15,707 bases of DNA from Rhodospirillales bacterium (GCA_018648445.1 JABGRG010000093.1:1-15707), one strand, 5' to 3'; positions 1 to 13,184 are shown, counted from the stretch's first letter. Notes: generated by a model from the letters alone, not told the origin. Translations and numbers: made by a program.

Positions 1-52
1 TCGTCCCAACATTGCAATGCGGCTTCGTACGTTCAAATTTCTGCTTCGCCAT
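1..52 (-). CDS. tuf: Elongation factor Tu, 5' end only (copy downstream of fusA)
   Basis: The first 17 codons read MAKQKFERTKPHCNVGT, the standard EF-Tu N-terminus just before the P-loop; the gene runs off the window edge. EF-Tu is the GTPase that delivers aminoacyl-tRNA to the ribosomal A site. The ATG is at 52-50 and is preceded by a GGAG ribosome binding site about 8 nt upstream. It lies 33 nt after the fusA stop, so it is the last visible gene of the rpsL-rpsG-fusA-tuf operon. A second tuf 3' end lies at the other edge of the window, so the genome carries at least two copies. Identification is firm from family knowledge, although only the leading peptide is visible. Confidence 0.95.
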   Translation of the reverse strand, partial: MAKQKFERTKPHCNVGT

Positions 53-85
53 GGCCTATTCTCCGTTCTCGCCGAAATTCCTGGA

Positions 86-2164
86 CTAACCCGCCATCTT
101 GGTCCGGACTTCGTCCGATACCTGTTGGGGGACTTCCGCATAATGCTCAAAATGCATGGTGAACTGTGCCCGTCCCTGGCTCATTGAGCGCAGAGTACTG
201 ACATACCCGAACATGCTCGCCAACGGGACCTTCGCCGTAATAACCCGCGCGTTGGCGCGCTGGTCCATGCCCGACACATTACCGCGCCGCGAACTCAAAT
301 CACCGATAATATCGCCCATGTACTCTTCGGGCGTCACAACCTCGACCCGCATGATCGGCTCGAGAAGCACCGGCTTCGCCTTCATCATCCCTTCGCGGAA
401 AGCCGAGCGCGTGGCGATTTCAAACGCCAGCGGACTTGAATCCACGTCATGGGACGCGCCGTCGAACAGAACCGCTTTAAAATCTGTCATCGGGAAGCCG
501 CAAAGCACACCCGTCGTCTGCGCCGATTTCAAACCTTTCTCGACGCCGACAATGTATTCGCGCGGAACCGATCCACCGACCACGCCGTTTTCGAACTCGA
601 ACCCGGAACCCTTCGGAAGCGGCTCGAAACGGAACTTCACCCGGGCAAACTGACCGGAACCGCCGGTCTGCTTTTTGTGGGTGTAATCCACTTCGGCTTG
701 CTTGCCGATGGTTTCGCGGTAGGCGACCTGCGGCAGACCGATATTGGCGTCGACTTTGAACTCGCGCCTCATGCGGTCGACCAGAATTTCCAGATGAAGC
801 TCGCCCATCCCCTTAATGACGGTCTGGCCGCTTTCGGAATCAGACGCCACCTGGAACGACGGGTCTTCGGCCGCGAGACGCGACAGGGCTTGGCCCATGC
901 GCTCCTGGTCGGCCTTCGATTTGGGCTCGACCGCGATCTCGATAACGGGATCGGGGAAGTCCATCTTTTCGAGGATAACTTGGTGTTGGGTATCCGACAA
1001 AGTATCGCCGGTGGTCGTATTCTTGAGACCGGCAAGGGCCAGAATATCGCCCGCGCGCGCCTCGGTGACGTCTTCACGCGAATTGGAATGCATCATCAGC
1101 ATACGGCCAACGCGCTCGCGCGCGTCTTTCGACGTATTGCGAATTTGCTGGCTGGACGTCAAAACACCCGAATAAATGCGCACGAAAGTCAGGGTTCCGA
1201 CAAACGGGTCGGTCATCACCTTGAAAGCCAGTGCGGAGAAGGGTTCTTCGTCCGAATTTTTGCGCTCGGCAGGTTCGTCCGTTCCGGCCTTTACGCCCTG
1301 AACGGCAGGCACGTCGGTCGGCGCGGGAAGGAAATCGACAACGGCGTCGAGAAGCGCCTGCACACCTTTGTTCTTGAAAGCGGAACCCAACAGCACCGGC
1401 ACAAAATCACCGGAGACCGTGCCCTTACGAATACACTTTATGAGGGTTTCTACGTCAGGTTCGGTGCCTTCGAGATAGGCCTCCATGGCGGCGTCATCTT
1501 GGTCGATAGCGGCCTCGATCATTCGCGTACGGTAGTCGTTGGCCTGATCGACGAGATCGGCCGGAATATCGCCCACCACATACTCGGCGCCGAGGTTTTC
1601 CTCTTTCCAGGTGATTCCCTTCATATTGAGAAGGTCAACGACCCCTTTGAAATCGGCTTCCGCCCCGATAGGCAACTGCATCACCACCGGGTTGGCGCCC
1701 AGACGGTCGACGAACATATCGACGCACCGGAAGAAATCGGCGCCGACGCGATCCATCTTGTTAACGAAGCAAACCCGCGGAACCTCGTAACGGTCAGCTT
1801 GACGCCAAACCGTTTCCGATTGGGGCTCAACACCGCCAACGGCGTCAAATACGGCAACGGCCCCATCCAAAACTCGCAGGGACCGTTCAACTTCGATGGT
1901 AAAATCAACGTGGCCGGGGGTATCGATAATATTGATACGATGATCCCGCCACGAGCAGGTCGTGGCAGCCGAGGTAATGGTAATACCGCGTTCCTGCTCC
2001 TGCTCCATCCAGTCCATCACGGCGTTTCCGTCATGAACCTCGCCGATTTTGTAAGACCGGCCCGTGTAATAGAGGACTCGCTCGGTCGTCGTCGTCTTAC
2101 CAGCATCAATGTGAGCCATGATGCCGATATTACGGTACCGATTGAGGGGTGCTGTGCGGGCCAT
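86..2164 (-). CDS. fusA: Elongation factor G
   Basis: This is the 692-aa translocase GTPase that moves tRNA and mRNA through the ribosome and helps recycle ribosomes, acting in the cytoplasm at the L11/L12 stalk. The G-domain motifs are all present: P-loop AHIDAGKT (residues 17-24), switch I RGITITSA (59-66), DTPGHVDF (81-88, including catalytic His85), NKMD (135-138) and GSAFKNKG (260-267). Length is typical of bacterial EF-G (about 690-700 aa) and domains II-V follow without interruption. The ATG at 2164 gives the family N-terminus; its ribosome binding site is only a purine run (GGGAAAGGGAA), not a strong Shine-Dalgarno. It lies 21 nt after rpsG, whose stop codon sits in a small hairpin, so coupling to rpsG translation is possible. 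The stop codon is TAG. Confidence 0.98.
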   Translation of the reverse strand: MARTAPLNRYRNIGIMAHIDAGKTTTTERVLYYTGRSYKIGEVHDGNAVMDWMEQEQERGITITSAATTCSWRDHRINIIDTPGHVDFTIEVERSLRVLDGAVAVFDAVGGVEPQSETVWRQADRYEVPRVCFVNKMDRVGADFFRCVDMFVDRLGANPVVMQLPIGAEADFKGVVDLLNMKGITWKEENLGAEYVVGDIPADLVDQANDYRTRMIEAAIDQDDAAMEAYLEGTEPDVETLIKCIRKGTVSGDFVPVLLGSAFKNKGVQALLDAVVDFLPAPTDVPAVQGVKAGTDEPAERKNSDEEPFSALAFKVMTDPFVGTLTFVRIYSGVLTSSQQIRNTSKDARERVGRMLMMHSNSREDVTEARAGDILALAGLKNTTTGDTLSDTQHQVILEKMDFPDPVIEIAVEPKSKADQERMGQALSRLAAEDPSFQVASDSESGQTVIKGMGELHLEILVDRMRREFKVDANIGLPQVAYRETIGKQAEVDYTHKKQTGGSGQFARVKFRFEPLPKGSGFEFENGVVGGSVPREYIVGVEKGLKSAQTTGVLCGFPMTDFKAVLFDGASHDVDSSPLAFEIATRSAFREGMMKAKPVLLEPIMRVEVVTPEEYMGDIIGDLSSRRGNVSGMDQRANARVITAKVPLASMFGYVSTLRSMSQGRAQFTMHFEHYAEVPQQVSDEVRTKMAG

Positions 2165-2183
2165 GTTCTGGTATTCCCTTTCC

Positions 2184-2671
<488 letters not shown>

Positions 2672-3043
2672 CTACTTCGGCCGTTTGGCGCCGTATTTCG
2701 ACCGGCGCTGGCGACGGTCGGAAACGCCTTGGGTATCAAGCGTGCCGCGAATGATGTGGTAACGAACACCGGGCAAATCCTTGACGCGTCCGCCGCGCAG
2801 CATCACCACCGAGTGTTCCTGGAGGTTATGACCTTCACCCGGAATGTAGCTCGTCACTTCAAAGCCGTTGGTAAGCCGAACGCGTGCCACCTTACGTAAG
2901 GCGGAGTTCGGTTTCTTCGGCGTCGTCGTATAGACGCGCGTGCAAACACCACGTTTCTGCGGGCAGCTTTCGAGCGCAGGCACCTTATTGCGAACGATAG
3001 GCGCCTGCCGCGGCTTCCGGATCAATTGGTTTACTGTCGGCAT
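2672..3043 (-). CDS. rpsL: 30S ribosomal protein S12
   Basis: S12 is 123 aa, sits at the decoding centre and controls tRNA selection accuracy. The start [15 protein letters not shown] at 3043 is the family start; an in-frame ATG 33 nt upstream would add 11 non-conserved residues and is rejected. A GGAGTGGAA ribosome binding site precedes the chosen ATG. The streptomycin positions are wild type: Lys43 in PKKPNSA and Lys88 in GGRVKDLPG. Asp89, which is methylthiolated by RimO in E. coli, is present. It is the first gene of rpsL-rpsG-fusA-tuf and has its own promoter and a leader of about 190 nt with terminator-like structure. The stop codon is TAG. Confidence 0.98.
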   Translation of the reverse strand: MPTVNQLIRKPRQAPIVRNKVPALESCPQKRGVCTRVYTTTPKKPNSALRKVARVRLTNGFEVTSYIPGEGHNLQEHSVVMLRGGRVKDLPGVRYHIIRGTLDTQGVSDRRQRRSKYGAKRPK

Positions 3044-3047
3044 TGCG

Positions 3048-3098
3048 TCATTCCACTCCACACGCACCGCATCCAAAAATGCCGAGATAACGATGCAT
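3048..3098 (-). CDS. Possible second leader ORF before rpsL (16 aa)
   Basis: A 16-codon ORF begins [10 protein letters not shown] and ends GACGVE. Its ATG overlaps the stop of the upstream 24-aa ORF in a TAATG junction, and its TGA ends 4 nt before the rpsL ATG. The rpsL ribosome binding site (GGAGTGGAA) lies within its last codons. The arrangement would allow re-initiating ribosomes to pass from the first ORF to rpsL. ORFs this short arise easily by chance and there is no ribosome binding site of its own, so support is positional only. Confidence 0.15.
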   Translation of the reverse strand: MHRYLGIFGCGACGVE

Positions 3099-3172
3099 TA
3101 CCCCATAAACGAGGCAAAAAACCTCTCCCGACGGCTATCACGCACCGCCCGGGAGGCGTTGATCTGGTTCAT
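3098..3172 (-). CDS. Possible leader peptide ORF of the str operon (24 aa)
   Basis: A 24-codon ORF lies in the rpsL leader, starting MNQINASRAV and ending FFASFMG, with five Arg and tandem Phe codons. It runs straight through the terminator-like hairpin and T-run at 3116-3155: the hairpin arms encode the Ser-Arg and Arg-Arg-Glu-Arg stretches, and the T6 gives Phe-Phe. Translating ribosomes would therefore keep the hairpin from folding. The upstream ribosome binding site is weak (GAG about 6 nt before ATG). I do not recognise the peptide, and coding is unproven; the position across the hairpin is the main argument. Confidence 0.35.
   Translation of the reverse strand: MNQINASRAVRDSRRERFFASFMG
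3116..3155 (-). terminator. Terminator-like hairpin in the rpsL leader (candidate attenuator)
   Basis: The minus-strand RNA has CTCCCG (3155-3150) pairing with CGGGAG (3130-3125), extended inward by GGC with GCC across a 2-nt bulge. AGG and then six Ts (3121-3116) follow. This is the form of an intrinsic terminator. It lies about 75 nt downstream of the expected transcription start of the str promoter and about 70 nt before rpsL, so it would act on the operon's own transcript as well as on any read-through from rpoC. Confidence 0.55.
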
Positions 3173-3183
3173 TTAGTCTCAAA

Positions 3184-3221
3184 GGGGCTGCGTCTAGACC
3201 GTGCGGTCTACCACCAGCCCC
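3184..3221 (-). promoter_or_regulatory. Long stem-loop in the rpsL leader
   Basis: The outer stem is GGGGCTG with CAGCCCC (7 bp), followed by a symmetrical 4x4 internal loop (GTGG/GACG), then TAGACC with GGTCTA (6 bp) closing a GCAC tetraloop. It begins about 10 nt from the expected 5' end of the str transcript and ends 11 nt before the leader ORF. It could stabilise the 5' end or be a protein target. I do not recognise it as a known ribosomal-protein binding motif. Confidence 0.55.
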
Positions 3222-3237
3222 CCTCGGAGAGCGGCGA

Positions 3238-3266
3238 ATACTAGTTACGCCGCCCTGCTCAGTCAA
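3238..3266 (-). promoter_or_regulatory. sigma70-type promoter of rpsL-rpsG-fusA-tuf
   Basis: The -35 box TTGACT (3266-3261) and the -10 box TAGTAT (3243-3238) are separated by exactly 17 nt. Transcription would start near 3231 and give a leader of about 190 nt before rpsL. It lies immediately after the best rpoC terminator, whose T-run overlaps the -35 box, so the str genes can be transcribed independently of rpoBC. The boxes and spacing are seen; activity is inferred. Confidence 0.65.
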
Positions 3267-3295
3267 GCAAAAGAAACCCGAAATTTCGGGATTTC
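3263..3295 (-). terminator. Main intrinsic terminator after rpoC
   Basis: The perfect palindrome CCCGAAATTTCGGG, extended by GAAA/TTTC across a one-base bulge, is followed by TTTCTTTTGCTT on the minus strand. It lies about 90 nt after the rpoC stop and just before the str promoter. It is the best-formed of the terminator candidates downstream of rpoC and probably ends most of the rplKAJL-rpoBC transcript. Confidence 0.7.
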
Positions 3296-3315
3296 CTTCG
3301 GTTCCTTTAAACGGG

Positions 3316-3343
3316 AGGGAGAAAGCCGGTTTTCAGTCCGGCT
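3316..3343 (-). terminator. Upstream tandem terminator candidate after rpoC
   Basis: AGCCGG (3343-3338) pairs with CCGGCT (3329-3324) around an 8-nt loop and is followed by TTCTCCCT, a poor T-run. It lies 42 nt after the rpoC stop and may assist the stronger terminator at 3263-3295. Confidence 0.35.
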
Positions 3344-3363
3344 CCACTCCTGATTCCCACACA

Positions 3364-3384
3364 AATCGGCTTGAAACGGGCCGA

Positions 3385-3386
<2 letters not shown>
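3364..3386 (-). other. Short hairpin at the rpoC stop codon
   Basis: AATCGGC pairs with GCCGATT (7 bp) around a 9-nt loop, starting inside the rpoC TAA, followed by TTTGTG. It is too weak to call a terminator alone but could protect the 3' end of rpoC mRNA from exonucleases. Confidence 0.3.
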
Positions 3387-7650
<4,264 letters not shown>

Positions 7651-10600
7651 CTAGTACTTACGCTGGTTCAGTTCGACGTTAAGGCCGAGCGAATGCAGCT
7701 CTTTGACCAGTACGTTGAAGGATTCGGGAATACCGGCTTCGAAGTTGTCCTCGCCGCGAACGATGGATTCGTAAACCTTCGTTCGTCCGGCTTGGTCGTC
7801 CGACTTGACGGTAAGCATTTCCTGAAGGGTGTATGCGGCACCGTATGCTTCAAGCGCCCACACCTCCATTTCGCCGAATCGCTGACCGCCGAATTGGGCT
7901 TTGCCGCCCAGCGGTTGCTGCGTCACCAAGCTGTAGGGGCCGATGGATCGCGCGTGGATCTTGTCATCGACCAAGTGGTGCAACTTCAGCATATAGATGT
8001 AACCGACGGTAACCTGCCGATCGAAGGTTTCGCCGGTACGGCCGTCGACCAGCGTGACCTGACCGGATGATTCCAATCCGGCCTGCTCCAGCATGGCGAC
8101 GATATCGGCTTCACGAGCCCCGTCGAACACCGGCGTCGCAATGGGAACGCCCACGCGAAGGTTATCGGCAAGCACTTTAACCTCGTCGTCATCCAGATCC
8201 TGCACGTCGCTTTTGTAGGTTTGCGCGCCGTACACTTCTTTCAGGGTCGACCGAAGTTTTTTGACGTCGGCACCGGCCTTGACGGCATCGAGCGTATCGC
8301 CGATCTGCTGGCCCAGCCCCTTACAGGCGAAGCCCAGATGGGTTTCAAGAATTTGCCCGACATTCATTCGCGACGGCACGCCCAACGGATTGAGCACGAC
8401 ATCGACCGGCGTTCCGTCTTCAAGATAGGGCATATCCTCGACCGGAATGATCTTGGAAATCACACCCTTGTTGCCGTGACGCCCAGCCATCTTGTCGCCC
8501 GGCTGAAGTTTACGCTTCACGGCCACGAAGACCTTGACCATCTTCATGACGCCCGGCGGCAATTCGTCGCCGCGCTGCAGCTTCTCGACCTTGTTCTCGA
8601 AACGCTCCTGAAGCAGAGCGATGCTCTCCTCGAACTGCTTTTTCAGGGCTTCGACGTCAACCATGATCTTGTCGTTGGCGACGACGATCTGGGCGCACTG
8701 GCCTGCGGTGAAGCGATCAAGCACTTCCTCGGTCAGTTTGGCGCCCACATCGAGCCCCTTCGGTCCGCCGACGGCCTTGCGGTTGATCAGCAACGAACGA
8801 AGGCGCTGATTGAAGTTGCGTTCAAGAATGGCGCGTTCGTCGTCCCGGTCCTTGGCAAGGTGTTCGATCTCGGCCCTTTCAATGGCCATCGAACGTTCGT
8901 CCTTGTCAACGCCCCGGCGCGAGAACACGCGAACCTCGACGATGGTCCCGATAACGCCCGGCGGAAGCCGAAGCGAAGTATCACGAACATCGTGCGCCTT
9001 CTCGCCGAAGATAGCCCGAAGAAGTTTTTCTTCCGGAGTCATCGGTGATTCGCCCTTCGGCGTGACCTTGCCGACGAGGATATCGCCCGCCTGCACTTCG
9101 GCCCCGATATAGACGATGCCCGCTTCGTCGAGATTGCGTAACGCTTCCTCGCCGACATTGGGGATGTCCCGGGTGATTTCTTCCTGGCCCAGTTTGGTAT
9201 CGCGGGCCATCACCTCGAATTCATCGATATGGATCGAGGTGAACACGTCGTCACTGACGATGCGTTCGGAAATGAGGATCGAATCTTCAAAGTTGTAGCC
9301 CTGCCACGGCATGAAGGCGACCAGGGCGTTACGCCCCAGCGCAAGTTCACCAAGATCCGTGGACGGTCCGTCAGCGATGATATCACCGGCTTCCACCCGA
9401 TCCCCCACACGCACCAGCGGACGCTGGTTGATGCAGGTGTTCTGATTGGAACGCTGGAACTTCATCAGTTTGAAGATATCGACGCCCGCCGCTGAATGTG
9501 ACGTTTCCTCGGTGGCCTGGACGACGATACGGGTGGCGTCCACCTGATTGACCACGCCGGAACGTTTGGCGACGATGGATGCTCCCGAGTCACGGGCGAC
9601 AACGCCTTCCATTCCGGTGCCGACGACCGGCGCCTCGGCGCGCACCAGCGGCACCGCCTGACGCTGCATATTCGAACCCATCAGGGCGCGGTTGGCGTCA
9701 TCGTTTTCAAGGAAGGGAATGAGCGCCGCGGCAACCGAAACCAGCTGCTTGGGCGAGACGTCTATGTAGTCGATGTCACCGGGTCGAACCAGAAGGTAGT
9801 TTCCACCCTGACGGCAACTGACCAGATCCCCGACCAGACGCCCTTTGGCATCAACTTCGGAGTTGGCCTGGGCGATGGTATACTTGCCCTCGTCCATGGC
9901 TGACATGTAGATGACGTCTTTGCCCAATGCGCCGTCCGTTACCTTGCGGTAAGGAGTTTCGATGAAACCATACTTGTTGACGCGGGCGTAGGTGGCGAGA
10001 CTGTTGATAAGGCCGATGTTCGGACCTTCCGGCGTCTCGATCGGACAAATCCGCCCATAATGGGTCGGATGAACGTCGCGAACCTCGAAGCCCGCCCGCT
10101 CGCGCGTGAGGCCGCCCGGTCCAAGCGCCGAGAGGCGACGCTTGTGGGTGATCTCGCTAAGCGGGTTGGTCTGATCCATGAACTGACTGAGCTGCGAAGA
10201 ACCGAAGAATTCGCGGACCGCGCCCGCCGCCGGTTTGGCGTTGATCAGATCGTGCGGCATCACGGTGTCGATATCGACCGAACTCATGCGTTCGCGAATG
10301 GCGCGCTCCATACGCAGCAGGCCAATACGATACTGGTTTTCCATCAGCTCGCCGACGGAACGAACCCGGCGATTGCCGAGATGATCGATGTCGTCGATCT
10401 CGCCCCGACCGTCCTTCAACTCGACCATCACCTTGACGACATCAAGGATGTCTTCCTTACGCAGGGTGCGCAGGGAATCGTCGGTTTCGAAACCGAGGCG
10501 CGCGTTCATTTTTACGCGGCCAACGGCAGAAAGGTCGTAGCGTTCGGAATCGAAGAAAAGACCCTTGAAGAGACCTTCGGCGGTCTCCGGAGTCGGCGGT

Positions 10601-11820
10601 TCGCCCGGACGCATCACACGGTAAATGTCGACCAACGCCTCTTCGCGTGAGGAATTCTTGTCAACCGCCAGGGTATTGCGGATATACGGACCGACGTTGA
10701 TGTGGTCGATGGCAAGCGCCTGGACCTTCTTGATCTTCGCTTCATTAAGGGTTTCGAGAATTTCTTCGGTAATCTCGTCCCCGGCCTGAATGAAGACCTC
10801 ACCGGTCTTTTCGTTGATCAAATCCTCAGCGGCATAGTGGCCAACCAAATCCCCCTCGGGGATCAATTGGTCCTTGAGGCCATTTTCCGAAAGTTGGCTC
10901 AACAGGCGCGCCGTCATCTTCCGTCCGGCCTCGGCCACGACCTTTCCGGTCTTGGCGTCAACCAAATCGATGGCCAGCTTGTTGCCCTTCAGATGATCCG
11001 GAAGGAACGGGGTTTTCCAACCCTTGTCGGTACGCGTGAAGGTAACTTGATTGTAAAAGAAGTTGAGGATTTCCTCAGGCGACATTCCGGTGATTTCGGA
11101 GATATCGACTTCCTTGCCCTCTGCTTCGCGCTTGGCCCGCAATTCCTGGGTTTCGGCGCTGTCCAGGGCCATCAGCATCGTCGTGACCGGTAATTTGCGG
11201 CGGCGGTCGATACGAACGTAGATGAGGTCCTTGGCGTCGAATTCGAAATCGAGCCACGATCCGCGATACGGAATGACCCGCGCGGCGAAAAGGAACTTGC
11301 CCGAAGAATGGGTCTTGCCCTTGTCGTGATCGAAGAAGACGCCAGGCGAGCGGTGCATCTGCGAAACGATAACGCGTTCGGTGCCGTTGATGACGAAAGT
11401 GCCATTACCGGTCATCAGTGGCATGTCGCCCATATAGACGTCTTGCTCTTTGATATCGCGGATCGAGCGCGCGCCCGTATCCTCATCAATATCCCAGACG
11501 ACCAGACGCAACGTGACCTTCAGCGGCGCCGCGTAAGTGGTTCCGCGCTGTTGGCATTCGTCAACGTCGTATTTCGGCTGTTCGAATTTGTACTTTACGA
11601 ATTCCAGCGTTCCGCGTTCGGCGAAATCGGTGATCGGAAAGCCGGACTTGAAAACCTCTTGCAGGCCCGTATCCGTGCGCTCGTCAGGATCGGTGTAGCG
11701 CTGAAGAAACTGGTCATAAGATGTTTTCTGAACCTCAATGAGGTTCGGCATCGGCACGACAGAGGAAAGCCGCCCGAAATCCTTACGGACACGTTTGCGA
11801 CCGGTAAAGGACTTAGTCAT
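7651..11820 (-). CDS. rpoB: DNA-directed RNA polymerase subunit beta
   Basis: This 1389-aa protein is the second large subunit of the RNA polymerase core. The start [17 protein letters not shown] at 11820 is the alphaproteobacterial N-terminus and follows a GAGGATTTGGA ribosome binding site. The ORF is open for another 31 codons upstream, but that stretch is non-conserved spacer and is left out. The rifampicin-binding region (about residues 540-566, DNA near 10123-10203) is wild type, with [10 protein letters not shown] and [12 protein letters not shown]; His559 corresponds to E. coli His526. The protein is somewhat longer than E. coli RpoB (1342), as expected for Alphaproteobacteria. A 303-nt structured spacer separates it from rplL. 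The stop codon is TAG. Confidence 0.99.
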   Translation of the reverse strand: MTKSFTGRKRVRKDFGRLSSVVPMPNLIEVQKTSYDQFLQRYTDPDERTDTGLQEVFKSGFPITDFAERGTLEFVKYKFEQPKYDVDECQQRGTTYAAPLKVTLRLVVWDIDEDTGARSIRDIKEQDVYMGDMPLMTGNGTFVINGTERVIVSQMHRSPGVFFDHDKGKTHSSGKFLFAARVIPYRGSWLDFEFDAKDLIYVRIDRRRKLPVTTMLMALDSAETQELRAKREAEGKEVDISEITGMSPEEILNFFYNQVTFTRTDKGWKTPFLPDHLKGNKLAIDLVDAKTGKVVAEAGRKMTARLLSQLSENGLKDQLIPEGDLVGHYAAEDLINEKTGEVFIQAGDEITEEILETLNEAKIKKVQALAIDHINVGPYIRNTLAVDKNSSREEALVDIYRVMRPGEPPTPETAEGLFKGLFFDSERYDLSAVGRVKMNARLGFETDDSLRTLRKEDILDVVKVMVELKDGRGEIDDIDHLGNRRVRSVGELMENQYRIGLLRMERAIRERMSSVDIDTVMPHDLINAKPAAGAVREFFGSSQLSQFMDQTNPLSEITHKRRLSALGPGGLTRERAGFEVRDVHPTHYGRICPIETPEGPNIGLINSLATYARVNKYGFIETPYRKVTDGALGKDVIYMSAMDEGKYTIAQANSEVDAKGRLVGDLVSCRQGGNYLLVRPGDIDYIDVSPKQLVSVAAALIPFLENDDANRALMGSNMQRQAVPLVRAEAPVVGTGMEGVVARDSGASIVAKRSGVVNQVDATRIVVQATEETSHSAAGVDIFKLMKFQRSNQNTCINQRPLVRVGDRVEAGDIIADGPSTDLGELALGRNALVAFMPWQGYNFEDSILISERIVSDDVFTSIHIDEFEVMARDTKLGQEEITRDIPNVGEEALRNLDEAGIVYIGAEVQAGDILVGKVTPKGESPMTPEEKLLRAIFGEKAHDVRDTSLRLPPGVIGTIVEVRVFSRRGVDKDERSMAIERAEIEHLAKDRDDERAILERNFNQRLRSLLINRKAVGGPKGLDVGAKLTEEVLDRFTAGQCAQIVVANDKIMVDVEALKKQFEESIALLQERFENKVEKLQRGDELPPGVMKMVKVFVAVKRKLQPGDKMAGRHGNKGVISKIIPVEDMPYLEDGTPVDVVLNPLGVPSRMNVGQILETHLGFACKGLGQQIGDTLDAVKAGADVKKLRSTLKEVYGAQTYKSDVQDLDDDEVKVLADNLRVGVPIATPVFDGAREADIVAMLEQAGLESSGQVTLVDGRTGETFDRQVTVGYIYMLKLHHLVDDKIHARSIGPYSLVTQQPLGGKAQFGGQRFGEMEVWALEAYGAAYTLQEMLTVKSDDQAGRTKVYESIVRGEDNFEAGIPESFNVLVKELHSLGLNVELNQRKY

Positions 11821-11850
11821 TCCAAATCCTCGCAATTTGATATCTGTTCC

Positions 11851-11892
11851 GGACCCAAAATCACTCGACCACCGCCACCGGTGATTTGGGAC
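11851..11892 (-). promoter_or_regulatory. Hairpin just upstream of the rpoB ribosome binding site
   Basis: CCCAAATCAC pairs with GTGATTTTGGG (10 bp with one bulged base), extended by GG/CC beyond a 1x1 mismatch, with a 16-nt GC-rich loop. It ends about 20 nt before the rpoB Shine-Dalgarno and 30 nt before the ATG. The T-run of a terminator is absent. It may affect rpoB translation or mRNA stability. Confidence 0.45.
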
Positions 11893-11903
11893 CAACGATT
11901 TGC

Positions 11904-11920
11904 AAGCGACCACGTCGCTT
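11904..11920 (-). promoter_or_regulatory. Small hairpin in the rplL-rpoB spacer, with an alternative partner
   Basis: AAGCGAC pairs with GTCGCTT (7 bp, 3-nt loop). The AGCGAC part can instead pair with a second GTCGCT copy at 11940-11935, so two mutually exclusive folds are possible. Function is unknown. Confidence 0.3.
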
Positions 11921-12031
11921 AACAGCGAATATCCAGCGACCAGGCCGCTAGACCATGCGCCGTCTCGTTTTCATCGCATTCGCTTTCCCGACCGCGGTAA
12001 GGCCAATTCGGGCAAATGCGACAGACCGCTC

Positions 12032-12076
12032 GGGCCGGGCGGCGGTAACCCTTATCGGATCACCGCCGCCCGGCCC
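12032..12076 (-). promoter_or_regulatory. 15-bp GC-rich hairpin between rplL and rpoB
   Basis: The arms GGGCCGGGCGGCGGT and ACCGCCGCCCGGCCC are perfectly complementary over 15 bp, with a 15-nt loop that can pair further (ATCC with GGGT). It lies 47 nt after the rplL stop. No T-run follows (GAGCGG), so it is not a standard intrinsic terminator. In E. coli this spacer holds a partial terminator and an RNase III cleavage site that set the ratio of L12 to RNA polymerase. A similar processing or pausing role here is inference by position. Confidence 0.6.
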
Positions 12077-12123
12077 AAAGCCGGTAGATCGTAAACTGGC
12101 TGCAAACGCCAGCCGTAGCACTA

Positions 12124-12495
12124 TTACTTCAGTTCCACGGTTGCGCCGGCTTCTTCCAGTTTCTTCTTAAGCTCTTCAGCCTCGTCCTTCTTCACGCCTT
12201 CCCTGACGGGCTTCGGCGCGCCTTCGACGAGATCCTTGGCCTCTTTCAGACCGAGGCCCGTGATCGCACGAACTTCCTTGATCACGTTGATTTTCTTGTC
12301 GCCGAACGACGCGAGAATGACGTCAAACTCGTCTTTCTCTTCAGCCGCTTCGGCAGCGCCACCGGCAACGGCAGCGACGGCGACGGGAGCAGCAGCGCTC
12401 ACGCCCCATTTTTCTTCGAGCATCTTGCTAAGGTCTGCGGCTTCCATAACCGTCAGAGCGGAAAGATCCTCAACCAGTTGATCCAAATTCGCCAT
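12124..12495 (-). CDS. rplL: 50S ribosomal protein L7/L12
   Basis: This 123-aa acidic stalk protein binds L10 as dimers and recruits EF-G, EF-Tu and other GTPases to the ribosome. The N-terminal dimerisation domain (about 1-32), an Ala-rich flexible hinge (about 34-52, [13 protein letters not shown]) and the globular C-terminal domain with [20 protein letters not shown] are all visible. The ATG at 12495 follows an AAGGAGA ribosome binding site, 50 nt after rplJ. Co-transcription with rplJ fits the usual arrangement in which L12 is made in excess over L10. The stop is TAA. Confidence 0.98.
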   Translation of the reverse strand: MANLDQLVEDLSALTVMEAADLSKMLEEKWGVSAAAPVAVAAVAGGAAEAAEEKDEFDVILASFGDKKINVIKEVRAITGLGLKEAKDLVEGAPKPVREGVKKDEAEELKKKLEEAGATVELK

Positions 12496-12545
12496 ATCTA
12501 AAACTCTCCTTGGCTTGAACTGTAAGATTTAAAACCGTAACTCGC

Positions 12546-13061
12546 TTACGCCGCTTCCTTTTGGGCATAGGCATTAAGAACTCTCGCAACCTGTCCGCCG
12601 GGAGCCTGAAGCAGGCTGGCGATATTGGCCGCCGGCCTTGTCAGGATGCCGGCAATCTTGGCCCGCGATTCATCCAGCGACGGGGTGTCGGCCAACACCT
12701 TGACGCCTGTCGCGTCAAGAACGTCTTCACCGACGCCACCACCCAGGATGACGAGTTTCTTATTACCTTTGGCGAAGTCCGCAGCGATTTTCGCGGGTGC
12801 AACCGGGTCTGAGGCGAAAGCAATCGCCGTCGGTCCGGTGAACAAGTCGCTCAATCCTTCGTACTTCGTGCCCGCCAGGGCGAGACGCGTGAGCCGATTC
12901 TTGGTGACCTTGAAGCTGGCACCCGCTGCACGCATACGATCGCGAAGGTCCGTGATTTCGGCAACCGTCAAACCCGAATAATGGGTAACGACGACGCCCG
13001 CGGCCTCCCCGAAAGTTTCGTTCAACGAAGCAACCAGCGCTTCTTTCTGTGATCGGTCCAC
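12546..13061 (-). CDS. rplJ: 50S ribosomal protein L10
   Basis: L10 is 171 aa and forms the base of the L7/L12 stalk, binding 23S rRNA near L11 through its N-terminal domain; the C-terminal helix (about 130-171) is the docking site for L12 dimers. The sequence begins MDRSQKEALVASLNETF and contains the conserved VTHYSGLTVAEITDLR and VTKNRLTRLA segments. The start codon is GTG (13061-13059), supported by a GGAG ribosome binding site 7 nt upstream and by the family N-terminus; no usable in-frame ATG lies nearby. A 331-nt leader with an L10-binding element precedes it, which implies autoregulation by the L10-L12 complex as in other bacteria. Confidence 0.97.
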   Translation of the reverse strand: MDRSQKEALVASLNETFGEAAGVVVTHYSGLTVAEITDLRDRMRAAGASFKVTKNRLTRLALAGTKYEGLSDLFTGPTAIAFASDPVAPAKIAADFAKGNKKLVILGGGVGEDVLDATGVKVLADTPSLDESRAKIAGILTRPAANIASLLQAPGGQVARVLNAYAQKEAA

Positions 13062-13080
13062 AGATCGTCTCCAATGTTAT

Positions 13081-13121
13081 GGCTTGAGCAGGAATCCCCT
13101 AGAGGACCTACAACTCAAACC
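13081..13121 (-). promoter_or_regulatory. Stem-loop directly upstream of the rplJ ribosome binding site
   Basis: GGTTTGAG pairs with CTCAAGCC (8 bp with one wobble), and AGG-TCCT pairs with GGGA-CCT inside it around CTAG. It ends 11 nt before the GGAG of rplJ. It is a plausible switch element downstream of the L10 leader that could hide or expose the start region. Confidence 0.45.
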
Positions 13122-13132
13122 GTTGGACACAT

Positions 13133-13158
13133 GACTTCCGTTCGCGAGAATGGAAGTC
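13133..13158 (-). promoter_or_regulatory. Hairpin in the rplJ leader
   Basis: GACTTCC pairs with GGAAGTC (7 bp), then a 1x1 mismatch, then TTC with GAA closing a TCGC tetraloop. It lies between the L10-binding element and the rplJ-proximal stem-loop. Function is unknown. Confidence 0.4.
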
Positions 13159-13184
13159 GATTTTCCTGTCCAGTCCGTCAGTTC

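Noticed and set aside
11821..11913. 31-codon N-terminal extension of rpoB
   Set aside because: The frame is open to 11913, but the conserved RpoB N-terminus and its ribosome binding site place the start at 11820, and the extension reads through a structured leader.
11943..11975. Tiny minus-strand ORF (MKTRRRMV) in the rplL-rpoB spacer
   Set aside because: Eight codons with no clear ribosome binding site; indistinguishable from chance.
11955..12170. Plus-strand 71-codon ORF in the rplL-rpoB spacer with a hydrophobic, signal-like start ([12 protein letters not shown])
   Set aside because: It overlaps the rplL 3' end antisense and spans both arms of the 15-bp hairpin; the start is hydrophobic by chance and no promoter or ribosome binding site is visible.
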